A stretch of DNA of 64,000 nucleotides, taken from positions 6,159,001 to 6,223,000 of the forward strand of contig NZ_CP022221.1 in the NCBI RefSeq assembly GCF_004114935.1, read 5' to 3'. Both the position numbers and the translations under genes were made by a program. Origin of the DNA: Bradyrhizobium zhanjiangense (GTDB lineage: Bacteria > Pseudomonadota > Alphaproteobacteria > Rhizobiales > Xanthobacteraceae). This document shows positions 35,023 to 43,400 of this stretch, one piece after another. Under the pieces are notes generated by a model that saw only the letters and a list, made by a program, of their open reading frames with translations, did no database searches and was not told where the DNA came from. How positions within the stretch are numbered: position 1 is the first letter of the stretch; each line of letters starts with the position of its first letter.

Positions 35023-36595
35023 GACCGGCTCCCGCACGCACGGCCGCGAGTTGCTTCCAGACCGGCCGCGCCGCGAGCCTGGCCTCGAGATAGGCCGGAA
35101 ACAACCGCGCATAGCGCGACACCAAGGCCGCATCCGGCGTTTGCGGAGCAGCGAGATACGGCCGCACCCACACATCCGTACAGGCCGTCATGTCCGGATA
35201 GAGGCCGGTCGCCACTGCCGCGATCATGGCGGCGCCCGCAGCTCCCGCTTCGCCGCGACTACAGACACGAACGTTGCATTCCAGCGCAGCACCGAGGATC
35301 GCGCCGAGCGCCCGGCTTCGCGCCGCGCCACCGGTGATGCGCACGTCCCGCGGCAGCGCGCCCATCGCGGCGTAGCAATCACGGGCGGCGAAGGCGAGCC
35401 CTTCCATGACCGCGCGCATCAGATCCCAATAGCCGTGGCGTGTGCGCAAGCCCAGGAATTGCGCACAGGCTTCATGGGCGACGAATGGGCCGCGCTCGCC
35501 GGCATCGGAAATGAAGGGATGGAATAGGAGCTCGCCGGGCCGCGCCTCGAGCACGTGATCGTCGAGTCGACGGATCAGGTCGGCGCGCGAACGCGTAATG
35601 CCCTCGGCGGCGAGCAGGTCGCGCGCGAGGTCGAGGAGCCAGTCGATGTTCAGCGTCGCCGCCATGTTCGATTGCATCTGGGCATAGTGACCGGGGACCG
35701 GAAACGGCATGGTGTAGCCGGTCGCCTCGGCGTTGAGGACCACCGCATTGGCGCTTGGCGCCAGCCGCATATGCATGCCGGTCGAGCCGATGATGGTGCA
35801 GCCGACATCCGGCGCCGGATCGTAGAGCCCGGCCCCCAGCGCATTGCAGATGACATCGACATAGCCGAGCGAGACCGGAACGCCCTGCGGCAGTCCGATC
35901 TCGAGCGCTGCGCCGGCATTCAGCGGATGCGTGGTCACGACGCCGTCGACGACGTCCGGAAACAGGGCCATGCAATCGGCGATTCCGATCAGGCGCGCCG
36001 TTTCCGCGTCAAAGCGGCGCTTGCGGAAATCGCCGCAGGAGAAGGTCGCCTCCGACGGATCGGTTGCACGCTCGCCGGTGAGCAGGAAATAGAGCCAGTC
36101 CTTGCAATGAAAGGCCGTGCGGGCGCGCGACAGGCTGTCGGGCGCATGCGCCTGCAACCAGGCCAGTTGCGGCCCCTGCTGGCAGGCGTTCAGCCCCGAG
36201 CCGGTCCGCCAATAGAGCGCCGCATTGCGCTCGCTGGCGCGGATGTCCCCGACGAGACTGGCAGCGCGCGAGTCGAGCCAGAGCAGCGCCGGCGCGACGG
36301 GCCGTCCATCATCGTCGATCAGCCAGGTGCCATCGCCCTGCCCTGTCACCGCGATGGCGGCGAGCCGCGAGGCAAGATCGGGTATCGCCGCTCCCAGGCC
36401 GCGCAGTGCGGCGACGGTATCGTTCCAGGTCCGCGTCATGTCCTGCTCGACATGTCCGCCGGCCGACGTCGTGTAGCTGTTCGGAAGCGCGTATTCGCCG
36501 AGCTGCCGGCCATCGCGCGTGAACGCGACCGTCTTGATCAAGGAAGTGCCGGCATCAATGCCGATGATGACGTCGCGACCCAGCCCGGTGCTCAT
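35015..36595 (-). CDS. FGGY-family carbohydrate kinase (erythritol kinase-like)
   Basis: A 526-residue two-domain kinase. The first ATPase block is IGIDAGTSLIKTVAF, the sugar-binding region has HVEQDMTRTWNDTV and LLWLDSRAA, and FHCKDWLYFLLTGERATDPSEA resembles erythritol kinases. The C-terminal FGGY domain has the ITGGAARSRALGAILG block. It phosphorylates a sugar or polyol imported by the upstream ABC system. ATG 36595 follows the ATPase stop closely. Substrate unproven; erythritol, another tetritol or a pentitol are the main options. Confidence 0.9.
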   Translation of the reverse strand: MSTGLGRDVIIGIDAGTSLIKTVAFTRDGRQLGEYALPNSYTTSAGGHVEQDMTRTWNDTVAALRGLGAAIPDLASRLAAIAVTGQGDGTWLIDDDGRPVAPALLWLDSRAASLVGDIRASERNAALYWRTGSGLNACQQGPQLAWLQAHAPDSLSRARTAFHCKDWLYFLLTGERATDPSEATFSCGDFRKRRFDAETARLIGIADCMALFPDVVDGVVTTHPLNAGAALEIGLPQGVPVSLGYVDVICNALGAGLYDPAPDVGCTIIGSTGMHMRLAPSANAVVLNAEATGYTMPFPVPGHYAQMQSNMAATLNIDWLLDLARDLLAAEGITRSRADLIRRLDDHVLEARPGELLFHPFISDAGERGPFVAHEACAQFLGLRTRHGYWDLMRAVMEGLAFAARDCYAAMGALPRDVRITGGAARSRALGAILGAALECNVRVCSRGEAGAAGAAMIAAVATGLYPDMTACTDVWVRPYLAAPQTPDAALVSRYARLFPAYLEARLAARPVWKQLAAVRAGAGHA

Positions 36596-36597
36596 GA

Positions 36598-37713
36598 TCA
36601 AGCTGCCTCCGCGTGGCGAATGCAGCTGCCGTCGGCGCCGAACACATGAAGGTGCCGCGTCTCCAGCGCGAAGGGAATAATGTCCCCGGGTCGCGCGGCG
36701 ATCTTGTTCGGCGTCACCGCGATGAGGAGACGGCCCTCGCGTTCACCTGCGACATGCGACTGGTCGCCGAGCCACTGGTTGGAGACGACGCGCACGCGTA
36801 CATCCCCGTTCCCGACGGAAATCTTCTGCGGCCTGATGCCGATCCGGACGCGCGGGCTCTGCTCGAGCGCGCGGCGCGCGGCCGGGTCGAGCGTCTGCCC
36901 GTCGAGCTGGAACGCGACATCCGGGCCGATCGAGAGACGGAAGCCGCCGTCGGCGCGGGCGACTTCGGTCTCTAGCAGGTTCATCGGTGGCTCGCCGATG
37001 AAGCTCGCAACGAACAGGTTCGCGGGATGATCCTTCAACTCCCGTTCGCTTGCGAACTGCTGAAGCACACCGTCTTCCATGACCGCGATTCGGTCGGCGA
37101 GCGCGCTGGCCTCGGTCTGGTCATGGGTGACGAATATCGCCGTCATCCCGCGCTCGGCAAGCAGCCCCTTGATCCGGCCGCGCAGCACCGCGCGGAGCTG
37201 CGGCTCGAGCTGGCCCATCGGCTCGTCCAGCAGATACAGATCGGCATCGCGCACCAAGGCGCGCGCCAGCGAGACCCGTTGCTGCTGCCCTCCGGAGATC
37301 GAGCGCGGATAGCTGTCGAGAATGTCCTCGATTTCCACCAGCCGCGCGATCGCATCGACGCGGCGGGAGACCTCGCCATGCGAGAGCTGCTGCGCCTTCA
37401 AGGCGAAGGCGATGTTTTCGCGAACCGTGAGCGGCGGGTAGAGCGAATAGCCTTCAAAGGCCATCGCCACCTTGCGCCTCGCAGGCGGCAATCCGTCGAT
37501 CCGGCGCTGGCCGAGCGTGATCGTCCCCGAGGTGACGCTCTCGAAGCCCGCGATCATCCGCAGGGTCGAGGTCTTGCCGCAGCCCGACGACCCCAACAGA
37601 GCGACGATCTCCCCCTTGTCGACCTCCATATCCAGCGCGCGCACGGCGTGAACCGGGGGCTTGCCGCGGCTCTGGTAGACCTTGTCGACCTTCCTGATCT
37701 CCAGCACGCCCAT
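36598..37713 (-). CDS. ABC transporter ATP-binding protein (MalK type), subunit B of an asymmetric pair
   Basis: A 371-residue ATPase with regulatory OB-fold C-terminal domain. Walker A GSSGCGKT is at residues 41-48, signature ISGGQ at 139-143, Walker B with catalytic E164, and H-switch H197 (FVTHD). The Q-loop is altered: MAFEGYSLYP puts Glu at position 87 where Gln is expected. ATG 37713 was chosen because the reading frame upstream overlaps the other ATPase gene out of frame. It follows that paralogue by 16 bases; together they resemble the GlpS/GlpT pair of rhizobial glycerol importers. Confidence 0.92.
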   Translation of the reverse strand: MGVLEIRKVDKVYQSRGKPPVHAVRALDMEVDKGEIVALLGSSGCGKTSTLRMIAGFESVTSGTITLGQRRIDGLPPARRKVAMAFEGYSLYPPLTVRENIAFALKAQQLSHGEVSRRVDAIARLVEIEDILDSYPRSISGGQQQRVSLARALVRDADLYLLDEPMGQLEPQLRAVLRGRIKGLLAERGMTAIFVTHDQTEASALADRIAVMEDGVLQQFASERELKDHPANLFVASFIGEPPMNLLETEVARADGGFRLSIGPDVAFQLDGQTLDPAARRALEQSPRVRIGIRPQKISVGNGDVRVRVVSNQWLGDQSHVAGEREGRLLIAVTPNKIAARPGDIIPFALETRHLHVFGADGSCIRHAEAA

Positions 37714-37729
37714 CCTCACAGCGCTCCCA

Positions 37730-38836
37730 TCATGCCGCCTGCCGCCGAGGCGACAGGTCCAAACGCAGGCCTGTCGTGCGGTCAAACAAGAGAGCCGCCT
37801 CGGGCGCGAAGCGAACGAAGACGCCATCCTCCGCACTTGCCATGGCGGAGTCCTGTGGCAGGGCGGCCAGCCATTCGGTCCCGTCGGAGAAGCGCAGAAG
37901 CAGCACGGCTTTTTCGTGCATCGGTGTGATGGCGACGATGCGCGCCGGAATGGCATTTTCGCTTGGTTGGCGGGTGATGACGAGATCATCTGGGCGCACG
38001 CCAAGCCAGCACCGACCATGATCGACGGCCGCACGGTCGGCGGCATCGAGGCGAACGAACGTCCCCGCCACCACCGCACCGAGACCGCCCTGCCCTGCGG
38101 CCGGCTCGACCTCTGCCAGATTGATGCTGGGATCGCCGAACAGGCGCGCGACGGCAACGGATGCCGGCCTGACATAGATCTCCTCGGGACGCGCGACCTG
38201 CACCAGATGCCCGTCGACCAGGACCGCGATCCGGTCGGCGATCGCCATCGCCTCCCGATAGTCCTGGGTGACATAGAGCACCGCAGCCGAGCTCCGCCGG
38301 AGCAAGCTCGGCAGTTCGAGCCGCATCTCGTAGCGGAGTTTAGCATCGACGTTGCGCAAGGGATCATCGAGCAGCAGCACATCGGGATTGCCGATCAGCG
38401 CGCGGGCAAGCGCGGTGCGTTGCTTCTGCCCGTTCGACAATTCGCGGGGCATATGGCCAAGCACATGCTCGATCTTCAGAAGCCGGCTGATCGATTTGAC
38501 CCGGCTCGCGACTTCGGCCGCGCCCGCCCTGGCACGCAAGCCGCTTGCGATATTGGCCTGCGCACTCATGTGAGGAAACAGGGCGAAGTTCTGGAACGCC
38601 ATGCCGATCCCGCGGTGCTCGGGCGGCGCCCCCACGATCGATTGACCGCCGACCAGAATGTCGCCTTCGTCCGGTTCGAACATGCCGGCGATCATGCGCA
38701 AGAGCACGGTCTTGCCGCTTCCGGACGGGCCGAACACAGCGACGATCTCGCCGGGCTCGACGGCCAGCGAAACATCCTCGGCGCAGCGGACCGGGCCGAA
38801 TGACTTGCCGACAGCGTTGAGCTCAAGACGCGCCAT
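37730..38836 (-). CDS. ABC transporter ATP-binding protein (MalK type), degenerate subunit A
   Basis: A 368-residue ATPase. Walker A GPSGSGKT is at 36-43 and the Q-loop Q82 is intact. The signature reads LSNGQ (133-137), Walker B is VLLLD followed by Asp158 in place of the catalytic Glu, and the H-switch His is replaced by Gln191 (YVTQD). One composite ATP site of the heterodimer is therefore probably non-hydrolysing. The C-terminal TOBE-like region contains LGVRPDDLVI. It lies four bases before the permease stop in the same operon. Confidence 0.92.
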   Translation of the reverse strand: MARLELNAVGKSFGPVRCAEDVSLAVEPGEIVAVFGPSGSGKTVLLRMIAGMFEPDEGDILVGGQSIVGAPPEHRGIGMAFQNFALFPHMSAQANIASGLRARAGAAEVASRVKSISRLLKIEHVLGHMPRELSNGQKQRTALARALIGNPDVLLLDDPLRNVDAKLRYEMRLELPSLLRRSSAAVLYVTQDYREAMAIADRIAVLVDGHLVQVARPEEIYVRPASVAVARLFGDPSINLAEVEPAAGQGGLGAVVAGTFVRLDAADRAAVDHGRCWLGVRPDDLVITRQPSENAIPARIVAITPMHEKAVLLLRFSDGTEWLAALPQDSAMASAEDGVFVRFAPEAALLFDRTTGLRLDLSPRRQAA

Positions 38837-38840
38837 GGCC

Positions 38841-39698
38841 TCAGCCTTTCACCGCACCGAGCGACAAGCCTTCCACAAGATAGCGCTGCGCATAGAGCGC
38901 GAGCAGCAGGGTCGGCGTGACGGAGAGCACGATCGCCGCTGCGATCTGGCCGTACTGAATGCCTGAGGCGGTGACGAAAGCCAGCGCACCAACAGTCACT
39001 GGCTGCTTGTCGGCCGAGGCCAGGATCAGCGCGAACACGAAATTGTTCCAGCAGAAGATGAAGGAGAGCAGACCGGCCGCCGCGATGCCGGGCCCGGCTA
39101 GCGGCACCGCGATCCGCGTGAACGCCTCGCGCCAGGTATGACCGGCAAGACGATAGGCGTGCTCGATGTCCGGACTAATGTCCTCGAAATAGCCGCGCAC
39201 GATCCACAGGATCAGCGGCAGCGCGATGAGCTGGTAAACCCAGACGATGCCGAAATACGTGTCGTTGAGCCCGAGCTGCTGGTAGTAGAGCGACAGCGGC
39301 AGCAGCACCAGCAGCGGCGGGGCGAAGCGAAACGACAACAGCGTGAATGCGATGGTTTCGCCGAGCCGAAACTTGAACCGCGCAAAGGCGTAGGCCGCGG
39401 GCACGCCAAGCAGCAAGGCAAGGACCACGGCTGCGCTCGACAGCGCGAAACTGTTCACAAGGTTGCGCATGAACGATATTTCGAGATTGCCGGCGGCGGT
39501 CCGGAGCTGTCCTGAAATCAGCGCCTGGTAATTGGCGAGCGTCGGCTCGAAGAGGATGCGCGGCGGAATCCGCAGGATCTGCTCATTGGTCTGGAACGAC
39601 ATCAGGAAGATCCAGACGATCGGAAACATGAAGAAGACGAGCACAAGCGCGAGCGCGACGCCGCGGAAGATACGACCTGCGAGACTGGAATGATCCAT
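38841..39698 (-). CDS. carbohydrate ABC transporter permease (MalG type)
   Basis: A 285-residue six-span permease. First span VALALVLVFFMFPIVWIFLMS, EAA loop EHAYRLAGHTWREAFTRIAVPL. ATG 39698 (MDHSSLAGR) is used; upstream the open frame is an out-of-frame shadow of the neighbouring permease gene. Together with the MalF-type permease it forms the channel of the polyol importer energised by the two ATPases. Confidence 0.92.
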   Translation of the reverse strand: MDHSSLAGRIFRGVALALVLVFFMFPIVWIFLMSFQTNEQILRIPPRILFEPTLANYQALISGQLRTAAGNLEISFMRNLVNSFALSSAAVVLALLLGVPAAYAFARFKFRLGETIAFTLLSFRFAPPLLVLLPLSLYYQQLGLNDTYFGIVWVYQLIALPLILWIVRGYFEDISPDIEHAYRLAGHTWREAFTRIAVPLAGPGIAAAGLLSFIFCWNNFVFALILASADKQPVTVGALAFVTASGIQYGQIAAAIVLSVTPTLLLALYAQRYLVEGLSLGAVKG

Positions 39699-39715
39699 CG
39701 CCGTCTTCCCGTCCC

Positions 39716-40648
39716 TCACGCGTGGCCGTGGGCGCGGGCCCGCAGCCGCAGCCAGTTCTTGATGAAGATGTTCGAGAGGATATTGGTGATCAGCCACAGG
39801 ATCATCAGCAACGCCGCCGAACGTCCGACATTGGTATATTGGAAGAATTCGAGATAGGCCTGGACCTGGAACACCATCAGCCGATCGCCGGGGCCGCCTT
39901 GCGTCATCGCGTAGACGATGTCGAACTGCTGGATCGAATCCAGCAGGCGAAACAGCGAGGCGGTGATGATGTAGGGCGCAAGCATCGGCAGTGTGATGCG
40001 GAAGAAGACAAAGCTTGCCGGGACACCATCGAGCGCCGCTGCCTCGAACGGCTGGCGCGGCAACGAGCGCAAGCCCGCCAGGAGCAGGATCATGATGAAG
40101 GGCGTATAGACCCAGACATCCACCAGCACCACCGTGAACAATGCAGTCGAGGGATCGGATGCCCATTTGAAATCATGCACGCCGAACAGGCTCACGAGAT
40201 AGGATAGGATGCCGAAGCTCGGGTTGGTCATCAGCTTCCACATCAGCGCGGCGATCGCGGGCGCCGTCATCAGCGGCAACAGCAGGACGATCGACACTGC
40301 GTTATGGAAGCGTGTGGGACGCCGCAGCAGCAAGGCGATGCCGAGGCCGAGCAGCAGTTCGAGCACCACCGTCAGTGCGGTATAGATGAGCGAGATGCGA
40401 AGCGTATTCCAGAAGGCGGGATCGGAGAGAAAATCGATGTAATTGTCGATCCCAATGAAGCCGCGCAGATATGGCAGGTTCAGCCGGTAGCGCTGGAGCG
40501 AATAAACTGCCGCCGTCACGAAGGGAACGAGGATGGCGATGCAGACGAGCAGAGCCGGCAGGCTCAGCACATAGGGCAGCATCCGCCCGCGCAGCCTCGT
40601 GGCGCGGCGCGGTAGCACATTCGTCTGGGACAATTGGACCATGCTCAT
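39716..40648 (-). CDS. carbohydrate ABC transporter permease (MalF type)
   Basis: A 310-residue permease with six predicted spans, beginning MLPYVLSLPALLVCIAILVPF; the EAA loop is FEAAALDGVPASFVFFRITLP. Two possible ATGs, 40648 and 40642, are both in frame. A 123-base gap with a stable hairpin separates it from the binding-protein gene, a layout that often lowers permease expression relative to the binding protein. Confidence 0.92.
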   Translation of the reverse strand: MSMVQLSQTNVLPRRATRLRGRMLPYVLSLPALLVCIAILVPFVTAAVYSLQRYRLNLPYLRGFIGIDNYIDFLSDPAFWNTLRISLIYTALTVVLELLLGLGIALLLRRPTRFHNAVSIVLLLPLMTAPAIAALMWKLMTNPSFGILSYLVSLFGVHDFKWASDPSTALFTVVLVDVWVYTPFIMILLLAGLRSLPRQPFEAAALDGVPASFVFFRITLPMLAPYIITASLFRLLDSIQQFDIVYAMTQGGPGDRLMVFQVQAYLEFFQYTNVGRSAALLMILWLITNILSNIFIKNWLRLRARAHGHA

Positions 40649-40679
40649 GACGATACCGGATCACGCATTGGCTTCAACA

Positions 40680-40717
40680 CCGCCGGCCCGGATCGGATAG
40701 GCGTTCCGAACCGGCGG
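40680..40717 (-). other. intercistronic hairpin between binding-protein and permease genes
   Basis: The arms CCGCCGG and CCGGCGG are perfectly complementary over seven bases, and an inner TCGGA/TCCGA pairing extends the structure. No U-run follows, so it is more likely an RNA-stabilising or partial-attenuation element than a full terminator. Confidence 0.45.
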
Positions 40718-40771
40718 GTTGGCGTGGCGCGGAGGAATCGGGCACCACGCGAGGCGTCGATGGCGGCAAAG

Positions 40772-42211
40772 TCAGCCAAGACCTGCCTGCTTGAGCTGAC
40801 GATTGATGCTGTCGGCTAGCTTGTCGAGCCCCTCGTCTACGCTGACCTCCTTCGCCACCATCTTCTGGAGCGAGGCGGCCCATTCCGTCGTCAGGTCGAA
40901 GAACAACGGCTGGGCCGTGAAGTAGATCTTGGCGCCCGGCGAAGACAGATCATGCTGCTCGAGATAGCCCGGATAGGACTTCGCGATGCGGTCACGGAAT
41001 TCGCTGTCTTTCCACACCGACGCGCGCACCGGATTGACGAAATCCATCTTGCGGGCTCCGAACAGATCGTGCTCGGTCGAGGCTGCCCATTGCATGAACA
41101 GCCAGGCCGCGTCCTTCTGCTTGGAGAAGCTAGAGAGCGCGAGCGACCAGATCCAGACGTTCGGCGTCGGCGCCTTGGCGGCCGGATTTGCCGCGAATGG
41201 CGCGTAGCCGAGATGACCCCTCTCCTTGTTCTCGCCGCCGTTCATAAAGTAGCCGAGAATGTCGGCATCGAAGATCATGCCGGAGGCGCCGGCGCCAAGG
41301 TCCGTGCCGACCTGGTACCAGGTGTAGGTCGACCAGTTCTTCGGGCCCGACGTCTGGATCATCTTGACCCATTTCTCGTGGAACTCCTTGGAGGCCTTGG
41401 TGTTCATGGCGGCCTTCAGCTTGCCGCCTTCCATCACGAAATCCTTCTGGCCGAAATTCGAGTAGGCGGACAGGAATCCGGGATGGATCGTGGCCCAGGA
41501 GCGTGAGCCGCGGACGCCGACGCCATAAGGCCCGCCTGCATCCTTGGTGATCTTGGCGGCGACATCGAGCATCTCGTCGAGATTCTTCGGCGGCTTGACA
41601 CCAACCTTGTCGAAGATGTTGCGGTTGTAGGTGATATTGTTGAGCTCATAACCCCAGGGAATGCACCATTGCTTGGCCTTGCCCGAGCCGAGCTCGGAGC
41701 CGGCAACGCCGTCCCACGCCGTCGAGGAACGAAGGCCGGGGAGCACGTCGTCCCAGGCAAAGGCCGGGTTAGTCTTTGCGGGGTCCTTGATATAGGCGTT
41801 GAGATCCTCGATCCAGCCGGCCGGACCGTAGGTCCAGGTCATGTAGGCACCGGTCATGAAGGCGTCGTACTGGTCCGATTTCGAGGACAGCGCCGCGGTG
41901 ACCTTGTCGAAATAGACATCCTCCGGGAAGATATCGTAGGCGACGTTCATCCCCGTAAGCGACTTGAAGGCTTCGATATCGCCAATCATCGCATCGACGT
42001 AGGGGTGCTTGTTCAACAGCAGCTTGACGGTCTTGCCGCTATAGGCCTTCCAGTTGAAGTCCGCCGCCATGGCCCGCGACATCGCGGCGACGTAGGCGGA
42101 GTTGGCGGCAACGCCGGCGATGCCGAGCTTTGCGGCACCATCCAGCAGATCACGCCGGCTGATGCGCTTGGCGGCGTAGGAATCGAATAGATTCTTCTCG
42201 CGATCGTGCAT
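40772..42211 (-). CDS. polyol/sugar ABC transporter substrate-binding protein (family 1)
   Basis: A 479-residue periplasmic binding protein. The Tat-type signal contains SRRDLLDGAAKLGIAGVAAN. The mature part has AYSGKTVKLLLNKHPYVDAM and WCIPWGYELNNITYNRNIFD, as in family-1 sugar/polyol-binding proteins. ATG 42211 has a GGGAGG site. It begins 23 bases after the regulator stop and heads the transporter part of the operon. The ligand is inferred to be a polyol because of the kinase, GlpD and EryD-like partners. Confidence 0.9.
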   Translation of the reverse strand: MHDREKNLFDSYAAKRISRRDLLDGAAKLGIAGVAANSAYVAAMSRAMAADFNWKAYSGKTVKLLLNKHPYVDAMIGDIEAFKSLTGMNVAYDIFPEDVYFDKVTAALSSKSDQYDAFMTGAYMTWTYGPAGWIEDLNAYIKDPAKTNPAFAWDDVLPGLRSSTAWDGVAGSELGSGKAKQWCIPWGYELNNITYNRNIFDKVGVKPPKNLDEMLDVAAKITKDAGGPYGVGVRGSRSWATIHPGFLSAYSNFGQKDFVMEGGKLKAAMNTKASKEFHEKWVKMIQTSGPKNWSTYTWYQVGTDLGAGASGMIFDADILGYFMNGGENKERGHLGYAPFAANPAAKAPTPNVWIWSLALSSFSKQKDAAWLFMQWAASTEHDLFGARKMDFVNPVRASVWKDSEFRDRIAKSYPGYLEQHDLSSPGAKIYFTAQPLFFDLTTEWAASLQKMVAKEVSVDEGLDKLADSINRQLKQAGLG

Positions 42212-42234
42212 GAGTAACCTCCCGTTATGAGCGT

Positions 42235-43233
42235 TTACTTTCCCTTCCGACCTTTATTCCTGGTCTTGGTAGTCTTGCCGGATGTTGCCTCCGGCTTTTC
42301 CGTCGCGAGGGCCTGAGCGGTTGCCTCGTCGATGATGAGACCGTGCAGGAGACGGCTGCGCAGCACCGCGCGCAGAGCCGTGACCTTGGCCAGCCCGCCG
42401 CCGATGGCGACGATGCGATGCTTCCTGAGGTCTGCCGCTTCCATCGAAGTTGCGCGCGCCGACAGGTCGATGTCGAGCACTTCGCCATCGGCGTTGAAAA
42501 AATGCCCAAGCAGGTCGGCGCAAGCGCCGGCACGCTTCAATTCGACGACCTCGTCCGGCCTGATCATGCCGCTCGAAACCAGGAAGCCTTCGGCATGGAT
42601 TTGTCCGATGCCGACGAACAGGAGCGAGGCCTTGCGCGCGAGCGCGAACACGTCGGCGATGCCATATTGCTTCATCAACACGGCACGATCGGCGACCGAA
42701 TTGGCGAACACCGGCACCGGCAGAAGATAAGCCTCCGCCCCGGTGCGCTCCGCCAGCCGATGAATGACGTCGAACGGATTTGCGGCGAATTTCCGCGTCA
42801 ATCCGCCGAGCAAAGAGACGAATTGCACGTCCCGCGCCGGCGTCTGCGGCAACTGCTCGACGACCGCGGCGAGCGTGCGGCCGTGACCGACGCCGATGAT
42901 CTTGTCCTCGCCGCGCTCCAGGACCTGCCGCAGGAAGCTCGCGCCTTCGAGCGCCAGCGCCTTCAGCGGCAGGTCGCCCTCGCCGAGATCCGGCGCGACG
43001 CGGCAGAAAGAAAGGCCGTAGCGCTCGGCCAATGTGTTCTCCAGCGCGACGCATTCGGCCACGGGCCCCTCGACGAAGACGCGGATCATGCCCTCGCGGC
43101 TCGCGCGCGCGATCAGCCGGTGCGCCTTTGTGCTCTGGATGTTGAGGCGATCGGCGACCTCGGACTGGGTCAGCCCGGCGGCGAAATAGAGCCACGCCGC
43201 CCGCGTTGCGAGCGACGCCTCACCGTCAACCAT
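42235..43233 (-). CDS. SorC/DeoR-type sugar-binding regulator, EryD-like
   Basis: A 332-residue regulator. The opening MVDGEASLATRAAWLYFAAG and the helix-turn-helix LTQSEVADRLNIQSTKAHRL are close to what I recall of EryD, the erythritol operon repressor. The SorC effector domain follows (IGVGHGRTLAAVVEQL). A Lys/Arg-rich tail ends the protein. ATG 43233 is chosen because a start at 43281 would fall inside the TTGCAA-rich operator candidate. It is the first gene of the polyol operon, which implies autoregulation. Confidence 0.9.
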   Translation of the reverse strand: MVDGEASLATRAAWLYFAAGLTQSEVADRLNIQSTKAHRLIARASREGMIRVFVEGPVAECVALENTLAERYGLSFCRVAPDLGEGDLPLKALALEGASFLRQVLERGEDKIIGVGHGRTLAAVVEQLPQTPARDVQFVSLLGGLTRKFAANPFDVIHRLAERTGAEAYLLPVPVFANSVADRAVLMKQYGIADVFALARKASLLFVGIGQIHAEGFLVSSGMIRPDEVVELKRAGACADLLGHFFNADGEVLDIDLSARATSMEAADLRKHRIVAIGGGLAKVTALRAVLRSRLLHGLIIDEATAQALATEKPEATSGKTTKTRNKGRKGK

Positions 43234-43275
43234 CGGCAGTCTGTCGGAAGGTATCGCCACGCCGGAAAAGCCCGC

Positions 43276-43309
43276 TTGCAATTTTCTTCACGTCTTGCAA
43301 AAAATTGCA
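43276..43309. promoter_or_regulatory. TTGCAA-rich inverted repeat, candidate operator of the EryD-like regulator
   Basis: TGCAATTTT (43277-43285) and AAAATTGCA (43301-43309) form a perfect nine-base inverted repeat with a 15-base spacer, and another TTGCAA at 43295-43300 lies within. The element sits in the 167-base gap between the divergent regulator and FGGY kinase genes and could govern both directions. Confidence 0.55.
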
Positions 43310-43400
43310 GAGGCGGATTGGAACGTCAATCCCCCAAACGTGCTGCGGTGCAATCGTGTCGCGCTATCAGCAATGGTTGCCATCACACTGTGGAGGTCGA

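Noticed and set aside
37714..38382. N-terminal extension of ATPase subunit B
   Set aside because: The upstream open frame is an out-of-frame reading of ATPase subunit A; the Walker A domain begins normally from ATG 37713.
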